Notes under the pieces: generated by a model | The model's database searches: none | Told to the model about the DNA's origin: nothing | What the model saw: the letters and a program-made list of their open reading frames with translations, nothing else | In this document: positions 16,098-25,922 of the stretch, piece after piece | Layout: every line of letters begins with the position of its first letter | Numbering within the stretch: position 1 is the stretch's first letter | Position numbers and translations under genes: made by a program | Source of the DNA: Staphylococcus roterodami | Lineage (GTDB): Bacteria; Bacillota; Bacilli; Staphylococcales; Staphylococcaceae | DNA length: 64,000 nucleotides | Direction: 5' to 3' | Assembly: GCA_022493055.1 (NCBI GenBank) | Contig: CP092781.1 | Span: forward strand, 2,108,001-2,172,000

Positions 16098-17708
16098 ATG
16101 AGCACAAATCAAACGTTTTTAATATTTGTCGTTGCGGTAATATTTATTGCTTCAATTGTAAGAATTGTTGGACGATATATGAATCGTCAAAAACTATTTA
16201 ATTCTATGGAAACATTATGGCGAACGATTTCTCCCTTAGAGACTTTTATAAGACCGAATTCACATTATGACTATGAATATCAACTTTATAAAGACAACTA
16301 CAAGCCTCATACTTTAGTTGATGATAAAACTTGGTCAGATTTAAACATGTCTGCGGTATTTCACCAGATGAACTATAATTTAACAGCTATTGGCGAAATG
16401 AAGCTTTATAGTTGTTTACGTGGTATGCTATCAATTAAAAATAAATCATTACTCAATTTATTTAATAACAACTCAGAATTTAGACAGCATGTAACTTTTC
16501 ATTTAGCTTTGTTAGGCAAGTCAGTTTATCCGACTTTTCCAGATCAAATTACACCTGTAAAACGTCAAACACTCTTAATGCTTTGTCCGTTATTACCTAT
16601 CATTACATTCGCAATTATTTTTATAAATGCACAAGTCGGCATTTTGTTATTTCTATTAAGCTGTTTATTTAATATTATTTTATCTGCTATTTTAAAACGT
16701 ACATATGAGGATGACTTAAAATCAATTTTTTATGCATCAAATGTTTTAAAACATGGCTATGCTATTTCAAAAATTAAACATGCACCTCAACCAGAGGTCA
16801 ATTTTAAACATTTTAGAACGGCTCGCCACCTTACAAGTGTTTTAGCTGAAGTTAACGAAGAAGATATTGGTGCTATGGTAATTAAACTAGTTAAACTCAT
16901 TTTCATGCTCGATTATCTTTTATTCCATACAATTCAAAAAAGCTATACTACACATATGAAAGAGTTGAAAAATTGTTTTGACTATATCGCAGAGTTAGAT
17001 AACCATTATTCGTTAGCTATGTATCGTAGAACTTTAGATGTTTATACAGAACCGCATATTGATGAAACTAAAAATAGTATTGAGTTCACTGAATTAACGC
17101 ATCCACTCATTTCAGATGCTATTGCCAATGATTTTTCATTATCACAAAATATATTATTAACCGGTTCTAATGCATCTGGGAAATCTACATTTATGAAAGC
17201 TATTGCGATAAATATTATACTTGCAAAAACGATTCATACAGTTACTGCAAGTAAATTTGTATATCAACCGGGTAATGTTTTCACATCTATGGCAAATGCC
17301 GATAGCGTATTATCTGGCGATAGCTATTTTATGGCGGAATTAAAGTCAATTAAAAGAATTGTCAATATCTCTGGAAATCAAAATATATACTGCTTTATAG
17401 ATGAAATTTTCAAAGGTACCAATACAACTGAACGAATTGCCGCTTCTGAATCAGTTTTATCATTTTTAAATCAAAAATCTAACTTTAAGGTCATAGCTGC
17501 TACACATGACATAGAGTTAGCTGAATTATTAAAACATCAATATTCGAATTATCATTTTAATGAAGTTATAGAAAATAATAAAATTCATTTTGACTATAAG
17601 ATTAAACCTGGAAAAGCCAATACACGAAATGCTATCGAACTACTAAGAATCACTTCATTCCCAGAACAAATATATGAACGTGCAAAAGATAATGTGCCGA
17701 AAATTTAG
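16098..17708 (+). CDS. Membrane-anchored MutS-like ATPase
   Basis: A 536-residue protein whose C-terminal third is a MutS-family ATPase: Walker A TGSNASGKSTFMKA (near 355-368), a Q-loop-like region, Walker B FIDEIFKGTNTTER (near 433) and the switch ATHDIEL. Upstream is a helical core like MutS domain III. The mismatch-binding domain I is absent. Hydrophobic helices at residues 7-25 and at about 155-197 (LLPIITFAIIFINAQVGILL and following) suggest membrane attachment. ATG 16098 follows an AAGGAG site. The gene converges on tsaD. It resembles uncharacterised MutS-domain proteins of Firmicutes; a role in mismatch repair is not supported. Confidence 0.75.
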   Translation: MSTNQTFLIFVVAVIFIASIVRIVGRYMNRQKLFNSMETLWRTISPLETFIRPNSHYDYEYQLYKDNYKPHTLVDDKTWSDLNMSAVFHQMNYNLTAIGEMKLYSCLRGMLSIKNKSLLNLFNNNSEFRQHVTFHLALLGKSVYPTFPDQITPVKRQTLLMLCPLLPIITFAIIFINAQVGILLFLLSCLFNIILSAILKRTYEDDLKSIFYASNVLKHGYAISKIKHAPQPEVNFKHFRTARHLTSVLAEVNEEDIGAMVIKLVKLIFMLDYLLFHTIQKSYTTHMKELKNCFDYIAELDNHYSLAMYRRTLDVYTEPHIDETKNSIEFTELTHPLISDAIANDFSLSQNILLTGSNASGKSTFMKAIAINIILAKTIHTVTASKFVYQPGNVFTSMANADSVLSGDSYFMAELKSIKRIVNISGNQNIYCFIDEIFKGTNTTERIAASESVLSFLNQKSNFKVIAATHDIELAELLKHQYSNYHFNEVIENNKIHFDYKIKPGKANTRNAIELLRITSFPEQIYERAKDNVPKI

Positions 17709-17725
17709 CATTTAAAATTAAACAT

Positions 17726-17806
17726 AAAAACGTCAGTTATCACATGACAATGACGATGTCACCATTAAAAACTGGTTCACCGTTAACATGTTAATAACTG
17801 ACGTTT
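17726..17806. terminator. Shared hairpin between the MutS-like gene and tsaD
   Basis: AAAACGTCAGTTAT (17728-17740) is complementary to ATAACTGACGTTT (17793-17806), enclosing a second, smaller hairpin. It sits between two converging genes, so it probably serves both. Confidence 0.65.
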
Positions 17807-17808
17807 AT

Positions 17809-18834
17809 TTATTCTATAGAATAATCTTCTAAATCGATGTTACTATGTCCATTCAATGCTAAATCTGAAAATTTACCGTTCTGATATAAATAATAACCAG
17901 CAACACCTATCATGGCTGCATTGTCTGTGCATAATTTGGGACTTGGAATTGTTAGATCAATGTCATTCTCTTTACATTGATTTGTTAATGATTGACGTAA
18001 TCCTTTGTTACTTGCAACACCACCAGCAACTATTAGTCGTTGTACTCCGTAGTCTTTACAAGCTTGAATTGCTTTATAAGTTAATACATCTACGACGCTA
18101 TTTTGAAAACTAGTCGCTACATTGGCTGCAATGATTGGAATATTTTTTTGTCGTTGATTATGTAACTGATTAATTACAGCACTTTTTAAGCCACTAAAAC
18201 TAAAATCATAACTATCTTTATCTAACCATACACGAGGAAAAGCATACGTATCCTCACCAGTTGCAGCTAAACGATCGACTTGTGGACCACCTGGATAACT
18301 TAATCCAATTGTTCGTGCCACCTTATCATAAGCTTCGCCTACTGCGTCATCACGAGTCTCACCTATCACCTCAAATGTCAAATGATCTTTCATATAAACT
18401 AATTCTGTATGACCACCTGAAACTATGAGTGCGATAAGTGGGAATGTCAATGGCGTTTCAATATGATTAGCATAAATATGTCCTGCAATATGATGAACCG
18501 GTATTAATGGTTTATCATACGCAAACGCTAATGCTTTAGCTGCGTTGACTCCAATTAGCAACGCACCAATTAAACCTGGGCCTTCTGTTACCGCTACTGC
18601 ATCTATATCTTCCATTGATACTTTTGCTTCTTCAAGAGCCTCATCAATTGTTGTGGTAATACCTTCAACATGATGCCTACTTGCTACTTCGGGAACAACA
18701 CCGCCAAATCGTTTATGACTTTCAATTTGACTTAAAACGATATTCGATAACACATCTCTACCATTTTTTATTATGCTAACACTCGTTTCATCGCAACTTG
18801 TTTCCACGGCAAGTATTAATATATCTTTAGTCAT
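17809..18834 (-). CDS. tsaD: TsaD, tRNA threonylcarbamoyladenosine transferase
   Basis: A 341-residue Kae1/TsaD ATPase-fold protein (formerly Gcp) that transfers the threonylcarbamoyl group to A37 of ANN-decoding tRNAs. Signature features: [10 protein letters not shown] near the start, VPEVASRHH, metal-binding His115 and His119 in [24 protein letters not shown] and the C-terminal [12 protein letters not shown]. It overlaps rimI by eight bases and is last in the tsaE-tsaB-rimI-tsaD cluster. Its usual partner TsaB is two genes upstream; TsaC is not in this window. Confidence 0.96.
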   Translation of the reverse strand: MTKDILILAVETSCDETSVSIIKNGRDVLSNIVLSQIESHKRFGGVVPEVASRHHVEGITTTIDEALEEAKVSMEDIDAVAVTEGPGLIGALLIGVNAAKALAFAYDKPLIPVHHIAGHIYANHIETPLTFPLIALIVSGGHTELVYMKDHLTFEVIGETRDDAVGEAYDKVARTIGLSYPGGPQVDRLAATGEDTYAFPRVWLDKDSYDFSFSGLKSAVINQLHNQRQKNIPIIAANVATSFQNSVVDVLTYKAIQACKDYGVQRLIVAGGVASNKGLRQSLTNQCKENDIDLTIPSPKLCTDNAAMIGVAGYYLYQNGKFSDLALNGHSNIDLEDYSIE

Positions 18835-19291
18835 TTAAATTCACCCACATTACCATTGCATCTTCACCTTCACCATAATAATTTTTACGTTTCCCACCAT
18901 ATTGAAAACCTAAATTTTCATATACATGTTGTGCTACTTTATTATTTACTCTTACTTCTAGACTCATTACATCACATGTATGACTCGCATAATTTTTACC
19001 ATATTTTAATAACATTTGACCTAAGCCATAGCCTCTATATTGATTATCTATAGCAACTGTTGTAATTTGCGCTTGATCTATCACTATCCATAAACCTAAA
19101 TAACCTATAATTTGTTGTTCAAATTCTAAAACAAAATACTTCGCAAAGTTATTTTGCTCAATTTCATGATAAAATGCATCAATTGTCCATGAACTATCAT
19201 TAAAACTATGACGCTCTATATCAAAAACTTGTGGTACATCTTCCTTTGTCATTGCTCTAATATTTAATTGCTCTTTTGACTGTTGATCCAA
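18827..19291 (-). CDS. rimI: RimI-type N-acetyltransferase
   Basis: A 154-residue GNAT-fold protein. The acetyl-CoA pyrophosphate loop is visible as [16 protein letters not shown], followed by [20 protein letters not shown], the RimI family signature. It acetylates the N-terminal residue of ribosomal protein S18 in other bacteria. The start appears to be TTG 19291, overlapping tsaB by 28 bases, with GAGGCGG upstream; an internal ATG (MTKEDV) 13 codons later is possible. Location between tsaB and tsaD is the common Firmicute arrangement. Confidence 0.9.
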   Translation of the reverse strand: MDQQSKEQLNIRAMTKEDVPQVFDIERHSFNDSSWTIDAFYHEIEQNNFAKYFVLEFEQQIIGYLGLWIVIDQAQITTVAIDNQYRGYGLGQMLLKYGKNYASHTCDVMSLEVRVNNKVAQHVYENLGFQYGGKRKNYYGEGEDAMVMWVNLND

Positions 19292-19926
19292 TTTCGTTCC
19301 GCCTCAGCTAATTTATGGTATTTAGGTGTGAATGTATGAATATCCGAAGGCTCATCTATTAAGTGATACATTACTGATGCATTCGGTAATTGCGCTACAG
19401 TATCTCCTTGTAAATCATCTTGCAATTGCACTGTATCTTTACCTATAAATACATAAGGCTGATTTAAGCCTTTTAAAAATGTTAGTAAATCTTCAATTGT
19501 CATATATTGATCTTCTAATATAGTTTCCAATTCATTTTGTTGCCACTGATAAACGCCTGTATATACAGCTTTTCTTCTTGCATCAAAAATTGGAACTAAC
19601 AATTTATCAGTATTATTAATTGTTGCTGCTAATGCTTTTAATGAGGAAACACCGTATAACTTTATATTTAAGGCATAAGCTAATGTTTTTGCTACTGTAA
19701 CACCTATTCGTAATCCTGTATATGATCCTGGACCTTCAGCAACAACAATTGCATCTAATTGATGTTTTGTTATTTGACACTGCTTAAATAATTCGCTAAT
19801 TGCTGGCATTAATTGTACTGAATGATTTTGTTTTGAATCAGTTGTTATTTCAGCTCTAACTTTATCATCTTCCATAATTGCTACTGATAATGGTTGATTG
19901 GATGTATCAATAAGCAGCAAATTCAT
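19264..19926 (-). CDS. tsaB: TsaB, t6A synthesis scaffold
   Basis: A 220-residue TsaD paralogue lacking the metal-binding histidines. MNLLLIDTSNQPLSVAIM and AIVVAEGPGSYTGLRIGV match the family. It heterodimerises with TsaD. Its start overlaps tsaE by 20 bases, so translation is probably coupled. The family's second domain is shorter and more divergent, as expected. Confidence 0.93.
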   Translation of the reverse strand: MNLLLIDTSNQPLSVAIMEDDKVRAEITTDSKQNHSVQLMPAISELFKQCQITKHQLDAIVVAEGPGSYTGLRIGVTVAKTLAYALNIKLYGVSSLKALAATINNTDKLLVPIFDARRKAVYTGVYQWQQNELETILEDQYMTIEDLLTFLKGLNQPYVFIGKDTVQLQDDLQGDTVAQLPNASVMYHLIDEPSDIHTFTPKYHKLAEAERNWINSQKSN

Positions 19927-20368
19927 TTTCGATTACCTCCTTAATAATTTCATAATGTTCACCTAATGCTATAAGTTCTATTACTCTGCTTGTTTCAGAT
20001 AGAGTTGTAATATTTATTGTTAAATGATTTGCAGGAAGTAAGTCTTTAATAAATTGACTCCATTCAATAACTGTAATCGCCCTATCTTCAAAAAATTCAT
20101 CAAACCCTAAATCTTCTTCAGAATCTTCTAAGCGATAACAATCCATATGATGTAATTTTAAATTTGTACCTTTGTATGATTTAATAATATTAAATGTTGG
20201 TGAATTAATTGTACGTTTGACACCTAATGCTTTTCCTATAAATTGTGTTAACGTTGTTTTGCCTGCGCCTAAATCTCCATTAAGTAAAATCAAATCGCCA
20301 CTCTTCAATTGTTCAACTAAAAACGTAGCAAATTGATTCATTTCCTCTAAATTGTTTATCTTTATCAA
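19907..20368 (-). CDS. tsaE: TsaE, t6A complex ATPase
   Basis: A 153-residue P-loop ATPase of the t6A machinery: LLNGDLGAGKTTLTQFIGKA (Walker A), TINSPTFNIIKSY and HMDCYRLED. I choose TTG 20368 as the start because GGAG lies eight bases upstream and it gives the length I know for S. aureus. A longer frame reaching 20470 reads into a non-coding repeat and has no family similarity. It is the first gene of the tsaE-tsaB-rimI-tsaD operon. Confidence 0.92.
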   Translation of the reverse strand: MIKINNLEEMNQFATFLVEQLKSGDLILLNGDLGAGKTTLTQFIGKALGVKRTINSPTFNIIKSYKGTNLKLHHMDCYRLEDSEEDLGFDEFFEDRAITVIEWSQFIKDLLPANHLTINITTLSETSRVIELIALGEHYEIIKEVIENEFAAY

Positions 20369-20386
20369 TGTTGATTCTCCTATAAT

Positions 20387-20562
20387 ATGAGGTTGAGACA
20401 TAAATTTTTTGTGCTCTGGGAAACCAATGAACGGCGTCCCAAAAGCATGATTTTCGGCAAAAACTCTCACGGTTCATCAAAATATGGAAAACAATTTTAC
20501 TCATCGTTCGGTTCTGCTCAAATCCTAAACGCTTTTGTCCCGACCTCACTTTATCATTCGTA
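20387..20562. repeat. Intergenic element bounded by inverted GAGGTnGnGACA ends
   Basis: Between tsaE and the ilv promoter lies a segment whose ends are imperfectly complementary: GAGGTTGAGACATAAA (near 20388) and TTTTGTCCCGACCTCA (near 20540-20556). The inside has internal short inverted repeats (CGGCGTCCC region, CTCACGGTTCATC). Short ORFs across it on both strands look random. The GGGACA/TGTCCC type of end also occurs in the hairpin at 59031. I read this as one of the dispersed non-coding repeats of staphylococcal intergenic regions; it may be transcribed as the tsaE leader. Confidence 0.4.
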
Positions 20563-20671
20563 TTTAACTTTATAATTAACCTTTATATTGTAACAAATTT
20601 CAACTTAAATTTCTTATTTTTGAAACAGATTATATATCCGAAGTTAATTGTAAGAAAATTTAAAATACTTA

Positions 20672-20725
20672 TTGACATAACGAAATAGATATAGTAAATT
20701 AAATTTATCAAATTTTTAGACAATT
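20672..20725 (+). promoter_or_regulatory. ilv-leu promoter with CodY-box candidate
   Basis: TTGACA (20672-20677) is followed after 17 bases by TAAATT (20695-20700). AATTTTTAGACAATT (20711-20725) matches the CodY consensus AATTTTCWGAAAATT at 13 of 15 positions and overlaps the expected transcription start region, so CodY binding should repress. CodY responds to isoleucine/BCAA and GTP in S. aureus. Confidence 0.65.
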
Positions 20726-20772
20726 CTAACTATTAGAATGATATAAACCATTCACGGAAGGAGTATAATAAA

Positions 20773-20853
20773 ATGCCTTATCAATATACTGAACATCAAC
20801 CGACAACTTCAAATATTATTATTTTATTATACTCTTTAGGACTCGAACGTTAG
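20773..20853 (+). CDS. ilv-leu leader peptide (attenuation)
   Basis: A 26-codon ORF with a good ribosome site (AAGGAG, 20757-20762). The peptide reads MPYQYTEHQPTTSN, then IIILLYSLGLER and stop: three Ile and four Leu codons in the last 12 residues. It ends 50 bases before a strong terminator hairpin. The layout is that of a translating-ribosome attenuator sensing charged tRNA-Leu/Ile. A leucine-rich leader peptide for this operon has been described in S. aureus. Confidence 0.85.
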   Translation: MPYQYTEHQPTTSNIIILLYSLGLER

Positions 20854-20936
20854 TATACATCTACTAAACGCTTTAAGTCCTATTTCTGTTTGAATGGGAC
20901 TTGTAAACGTCCCAATAATATTGGGACGTTTTTTTA
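20837..20936 (+). promoter_or_regulatory. ilv-leu attenuator: alternative hairpins and terminator
   Basis: TAGGACT (20837-20843, inside the leader ORF) can pair with AGTCCTA (20876-20882). The latter can instead pair with the GGGACTT region near 20897. The terminator itself is AACGTCCCAA (20906-20915) with TTGGGACGTT (20921-20930) followed by a seven-base T-run. Stalling at the Leu codons would cover the first segment and shift pairing, the standard attenuation logic. Confidence 0.75.
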
Positions 20937-21019
20937 CGTTTTAACTGTTGAATTTTAACTTTTATCACTACTAACTTATTTAAATTTGTTAAATCATCAA
21001 AATTACGGGGGAATTTACT

Positions 21020-22708
21020 ATGCGAAGCGACATGATCAAAAAAGGAGATCACCAAGCACCAGCAAGAAGTCTTTTACATGCTACGGGCGCACTAAAAAGT
21101 CCAACTGATATGAACAAACCATTTGTAGCTATTTGTAACTCTTATATTGATATTGTTCCAGGACATGTTCATTTAAGAGAACTCGCAGACATAGCTAAAG
21201 AAGCAATTAGAGAAGCCGGTGCCATTCCATTTGAATTTAATACGATTGGTGTTGATGATGGAATAGCTATGGGACATATCGGAATGCGATATTCTCTACC
21301 ATCACGCGAAATTATTGCTGATGCTGCTGAAACTGTAATCAATGCACATTGGTTTGATGGTGTTTTTTATATTCCTAATTGCGACAAGATTACACCAGGT
21401 ATGATTTTAGCAGCCATGAGGACAAACGTACCTGCTATCTTTTGCTCTGGTGGTCCAATGAAAGCTGGTTTATCAGCACATGGTAAAGCACTCACACTTT
21501 CATCGATGTTTGAAGCGGTTGGTGCATTCAAAGAAGGGTCAATTTCTAAAGAAGAATTTCTAGACATGGAACAAAACGCCTGCCCTACTTGTGGTTCTTG
21601 TGCAGGAATGTTTACAGCTAATTCAATGAACTGTTTGATGGAAGTTTTAGGATTAGCCTTACCTTACAATGGTACAGCACTTGCAGTAAGTGATCAACGA
21701 CGTGAAATGATACGTGAAGCTGCTTTTAAATTAGTTGAAAATATTAAAAATGATTTGAAACCTCGTGATATTGTAACACGTGAAGCTATAGATGATGCAT
21801 TTGCTCTTGATATGGCTATGGGTGGTTCAACTAATACAGTATTGCACACATTAGCAATTGCAAACGAAGCTGGTATTGATTACGACTTAGATCGAATCAA
21901 CGCGATTGCTAAACGCACACCATACTTATCAAAGATAGCGCCTAGCTCATCATACTCGATGCATGATGTACATGAAGCTGGTGGTGTCCCGGCAATTATT
22001 AATGAGCTGATGAAAAAAGATGGCACGTTACATCCAGATAGAATCACTGTCACTGGTAAAACATTACGTGAAAACAATGAAGGTAAAGAAATTAAGAACT
22101 TCGAAGTCATTCACTCACTTGATGCACCTTATGATGCTCAAGGTGGTCTATCTATTTTATTCGGAAATATTGCACCAAAAGGCGCAGTCATTAAAGTTGG
22201 TGGTGTTGATCCTTCAATTAAAACATTTACAGGTAAAGCGATTTGCTTCAATTCACATGATGAAGCGGTAGAAGCAATTGATAATCGTACTGTACGTGCT
22301 GGACATGTCGTTGTTATAAGATATGAAGGACCTAAAGGTGGTCCAGGTATGCCTGAAATGTTAGCACCTACTTCGTCAATCGTTGGTCGTGGATTAGGTA
22401 AAGATGTTGCTCTAATTACTGATGGTCGATTTTCAGGTGCAACTAGAGGTATTGCAGTTGGACATATTTCCCCTGAAGCTGCAGCTGGAGGGCCTATTGG
22501 TCTAATTAAAGACGGTGATGAGATTACTATTGATTTAACAAATCGAACATTGAATGTAAATCAATCTAATGATGTCTTAGAACAGCGAAGAGCATCTTTA
22601 GAACCATTTAAAGCAAAAGTAAAAACAGGTTATTTAGCTCGCTATACTGCACTCGTGACTAGTGCAAATACAGGTGGCGTCATGCAAGTGCCTGAGAATT
22701 TAATTTAA
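21020..22708 (+). CDS. ilvD: Dihydroxy-acid dehydratase
   Basis: A 562-residue Fe-S enzyme of the valine/isoleucine/leucine pathway that dehydrates 2,3-dihydroxy acids to 2-keto acids. Cluster-binding cysteines lie in [23 protein letters not shown] and [31 protein letters not shown] and [14 protein letters not shown] are further family motifs. It is the first structural gene after the attenuator. ATG 21020 has a GGGGGAAT site. Several C-terminal residues differ from the S. aureus protein as I recall it. Confidence 0.97.
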   Translation: MRSDMIKKGDHQAPARSLLHATGALKSPTDMNKPFVAICNSYIDIVPGHVHLRELADIAKEAIREAGAIPFEFNTIGVDDGIAMGHIGMRYSLPSREIIADAAETVINAHWFDGVFYIPNCDKITPGMILAAMRTNVPAIFCSGGPMKAGLSAHGKALTLSSMFEAVGAFKEGSISKEEFLDMEQNACPTCGSCAGMFTANSMNCLMEVLGLALPYNGTALAVSDQRREMIREAAFKLVENIKNDLKPRDIVTREAIDDAFALDMAMGGSTNTVLHTLAIANEAGIDYDLDRINAIAKRTPYLSKIAPSSSYSMHDVHEAGGVPAIINELMKKDGTLHPDRITVTGKTLRENNEGKEIKNFEVIHSLDAPYDAQGGLSILFGNIAPKGAVIKVGGVDPSIKTFTGKAICFNSHDEAVEAIDNRTVRAGHVVVIRYEGPKGGPGMPEMLAPTSSIVGRGLGKDVALITDGRFSGATRGIAVGHISPEAAAGGPIGLIKDGDEITIDLTNRTLNVNQSNDVLEQRRASLEPFKAKVKTGYLARYTALVTSANTGGVMQVPENLI

Positions 22709-22725
22709 CTATGGAGATGATTGAA

Positions 22726-24495
22726 ATGTCTAAAACTCAACACGAAGTAAACCAAAATATTGACACTTTTAAAATGGCAGAATCAGTTGAACCTGAACAA
22801 CTGAATGAAAAAACGTTAAAAGAAATGCGCTCAGGATCAGAATTATTAGTAGAAGCATTGCTTAAAGAAAACGTAGATTATTTATTTGGTTATCCGGGTG
22901 GTGCAGTATTACCGTTATACGACATATTTTATGATGGAAAAATCAAACATATTTTAGCTAGACATGAACAAGGTGCCGTTCATGCTGCAGAAGGATATGC
23001 GCGTGTATCTGGCAAAACTGGTGTCGTCGTTGTAACTAGTGGTCCGGGTGCTACGAATGTTATGACTGGTATTACAGATGCACATTGCGACTCTTTACCC
23101 CTTGTTGTATTTACAGGCCAAGTTGCTACACCAGGTATTGGTAAAGATGCGTTCCAAGAAGCAGATATATTATCGATGACTTCACCTATTACAAAACAAA
23201 ACTATCAAGTTAAACATGTTGACGATATTCCTAGAATTGTTCATGAAGCATTTCACGTTGCTAATTCAGGACGTAAAGGCCCTGTTGTTATCGACTTCCC
23301 AAAAGATATGGGTGTATTAGCTACAAATGTTGATTTATGTGACGACATTAATATTCCGGGTTATGACGTTGTTACTGAACCTGAAAATAAAGACATAGAC
23401 ACTTTCATCTCACTTTTAAAAGAAGCAAAAAAACCTGTTATTTTAGCAGGAGCTGGAATTAATCAATCAAAATCTAATCATTTGTTAACAAAGTTCGTTA
23501 ACAATCATCAAATTCCGACTGTCACAACTTTACTCGGTTTAGGTGCTGTACCTTATGAAGATTCACTATTTTTAGGTATGGGAGGAATGCATGGTTCATA
23601 TGCAAGTAACATGGCATTAACAGAGTGTGACTTACTTATTAACTTAGGAAGCCGTTTCGATGACAGATTAGCAAGTAAACCTGATGAATTCGCACCAAAT
23701 GCCAAAATTGTTCATGTTGATATTGATCCATCAGAAATTAATAAAGTTATCCAAGTTGATTTAGGTATTATTGCAGACTGTAAAAGATTTTTAGAGTGTT
23801 TAAATGACTATAATGTTCAAACCACTGAACATAGCGCTTGGGTTAAACATTGTCAAAATAATAAGCAGAAACATCCATTTAAACTTGGTGAAGATGATCA
23901 AGTATTTTGCAAACCGCAACAAACAATTGAATATATCGGTAAGCTGACAAATGGTGATGCCATAGTTACAACTGATGTAGGTCAACATCAAATGTGGGCA
24001 GCTCAATTTTATCCTTTTAAAGATCATGGTCAATGGGTAACTAGCGGTGGCTTAGGTACCATGGGCTTTGGTATCCCATCATCAATTGGTGCAAAATTAG
24101 CAAATCCAGATAAAACAGTCGTATGTTTTGTAGGCGATGGCGGATTCCAAATGACAAACCAAGAAATGGCACTTTTACCAGAATATGGTTTAGATGTCAA
24201 AATTGTATTAATTAATAACGGTACATTAGGTATGGTTAAACAATGGCAAGACAAGTTCTTTAACAAGCGCTTCTCTCATTCTGTATTTAATGGGCAACCT
24301 GATTTTATGAAAATGGCTGAAGCATATGGTGTCAAAGGCTTCTTAATTGATAAACCAAACAAACTTGAAGAACAATTAGATGCCGCATTTAATTATCAAG
24401 GACCAGCTTTAATTGAGGTACGTATTTCCCCTACTGAAGCTGTTAACCCTATGGTTCCAAGTGGTAAATCAAATCATGAGATGGAGGGCTTATAA
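22726..24495 (+). CDS. ilvB: Acetolactate synthase large subunit
   Basis: A 589-residue ThDP enzyme that condenses pyruvate with pyruvate or 2-ketobutyrate. Catalytic Glu in ARHEQGAVHAAEGYARVSG; FAD-binding middle domain; ThDP motif GDGGFQMTNQEMALL ending in NNGTLGMVKQW. I choose ATG 22726 (MSKTQHE) because TGGAGATG lies eight bases upstream; ATG 22711 and 22717 are in frame but have no ribosome site. It overlaps ilvN by one base at the stop/start. Confidence 0.96.
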   Translation: MSKTQHEVNQNIDTFKMAESVEPEQLNEKTLKEMRSGSELLVEALLKENVDYLFGYPGGAVLPLYDIFYDGKIKHILARHEQGAVHAAEGYARVSGKTGVVVVTSGPGATNVMTGITDAHCDSLPLVVFTGQVATPGIGKDAFQEADILSMTSPITKQNYQVKHVDDIPRIVHEAFHVANSGRKGPVVIDFPKDMGVLATNVDLCDDINIPGYDVVTEPENKDIDTFISLLKEAKKPVILAGAGINQSKSNHLLTKFVNNHQIPTVTTLLGLGAVPYEDSLFLGMGGMHGSYASNMALTECDLLINLGSRFDDRLASKPDEFAPNAKIVHVDIDPSEINKVIQVDLGIIADCKRFLECLNDYNVQTTEHSAWVKHCQNNKQKHPFKLGEDDQVFCKPQQTIEYIGKLTNGDAIVTTDVGQHQMWAAQFYPFKDHGQWVTSGGLGTMGFGIPSSIGAKLANPDKTVVCFVGDGGFQMTNQEMALLPEYGLDVKIVLINNGTLGMVKQWQDKFFNKRFSHSVFNGQPDFMKMAEAYGVKGFLIDKPNKLEEQLDAAFNYQGPALIEVRISPTEAVNPMVPSGKSNHEMEGL

Positions 24496-24749
24496 TGACA
24501 AGAATTATTAAATTACAAGTTGCAGACCAAGTGAGTACTCTAAATCGTATTACAAGTGCATTTGTTCGCTTACAATATAATATCGATACATTACATGTCA
24601 CCCATTCAGAACAACCAGGTATTTCTAATATGGAAATTCAAGTGGATATTCAGGATGATATATCACTTCATATTTTATTGAAAAAGTTAAAACAACAAAT
24701 CAATGTTTTAACCGTTGAATGTTATGACTTGGTAGATAATGAAGCTTAA
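24495..24749 (+). CDS. ilvN: Acetolactate synthase small (regulatory) subunit
   Basis: An 84-residue ACT-domain protein (TRIIKLQVADQVSTLNRITS, IDTLHVTHSEQPGISNMEIQ). It confers valine feedback inhibition on IlvB. It is only half the length of enterobacterial IlvH-type subunits, lacking the second domain; this short form is usual in staphylococci. TAATG overlap with ilvB indicates coupled translation. Confidence 0.92.
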   Translation: MTRIIKLQVADQVSTLNRITSAFVRLQYNIDTLHVTHSEQPGISNMEIQVDIQDDISLHILLKKLKQQINVLTVECYDLVDNEA

Positions 24750-25893
<1,144 letters not shown>

Positions 25894-25922
25894 GATAGAC
25901 CTACAATGAGGAGTTGTTAAAT

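Noticed and set aside
20369..20549. Upstream extension of tsaE and a 78-codon minus-strand ORF
   Set aside because: The extension lacks family similarity and a ribosome site, while TTG 20368 has both. The short ORF lies in a non-coding element.
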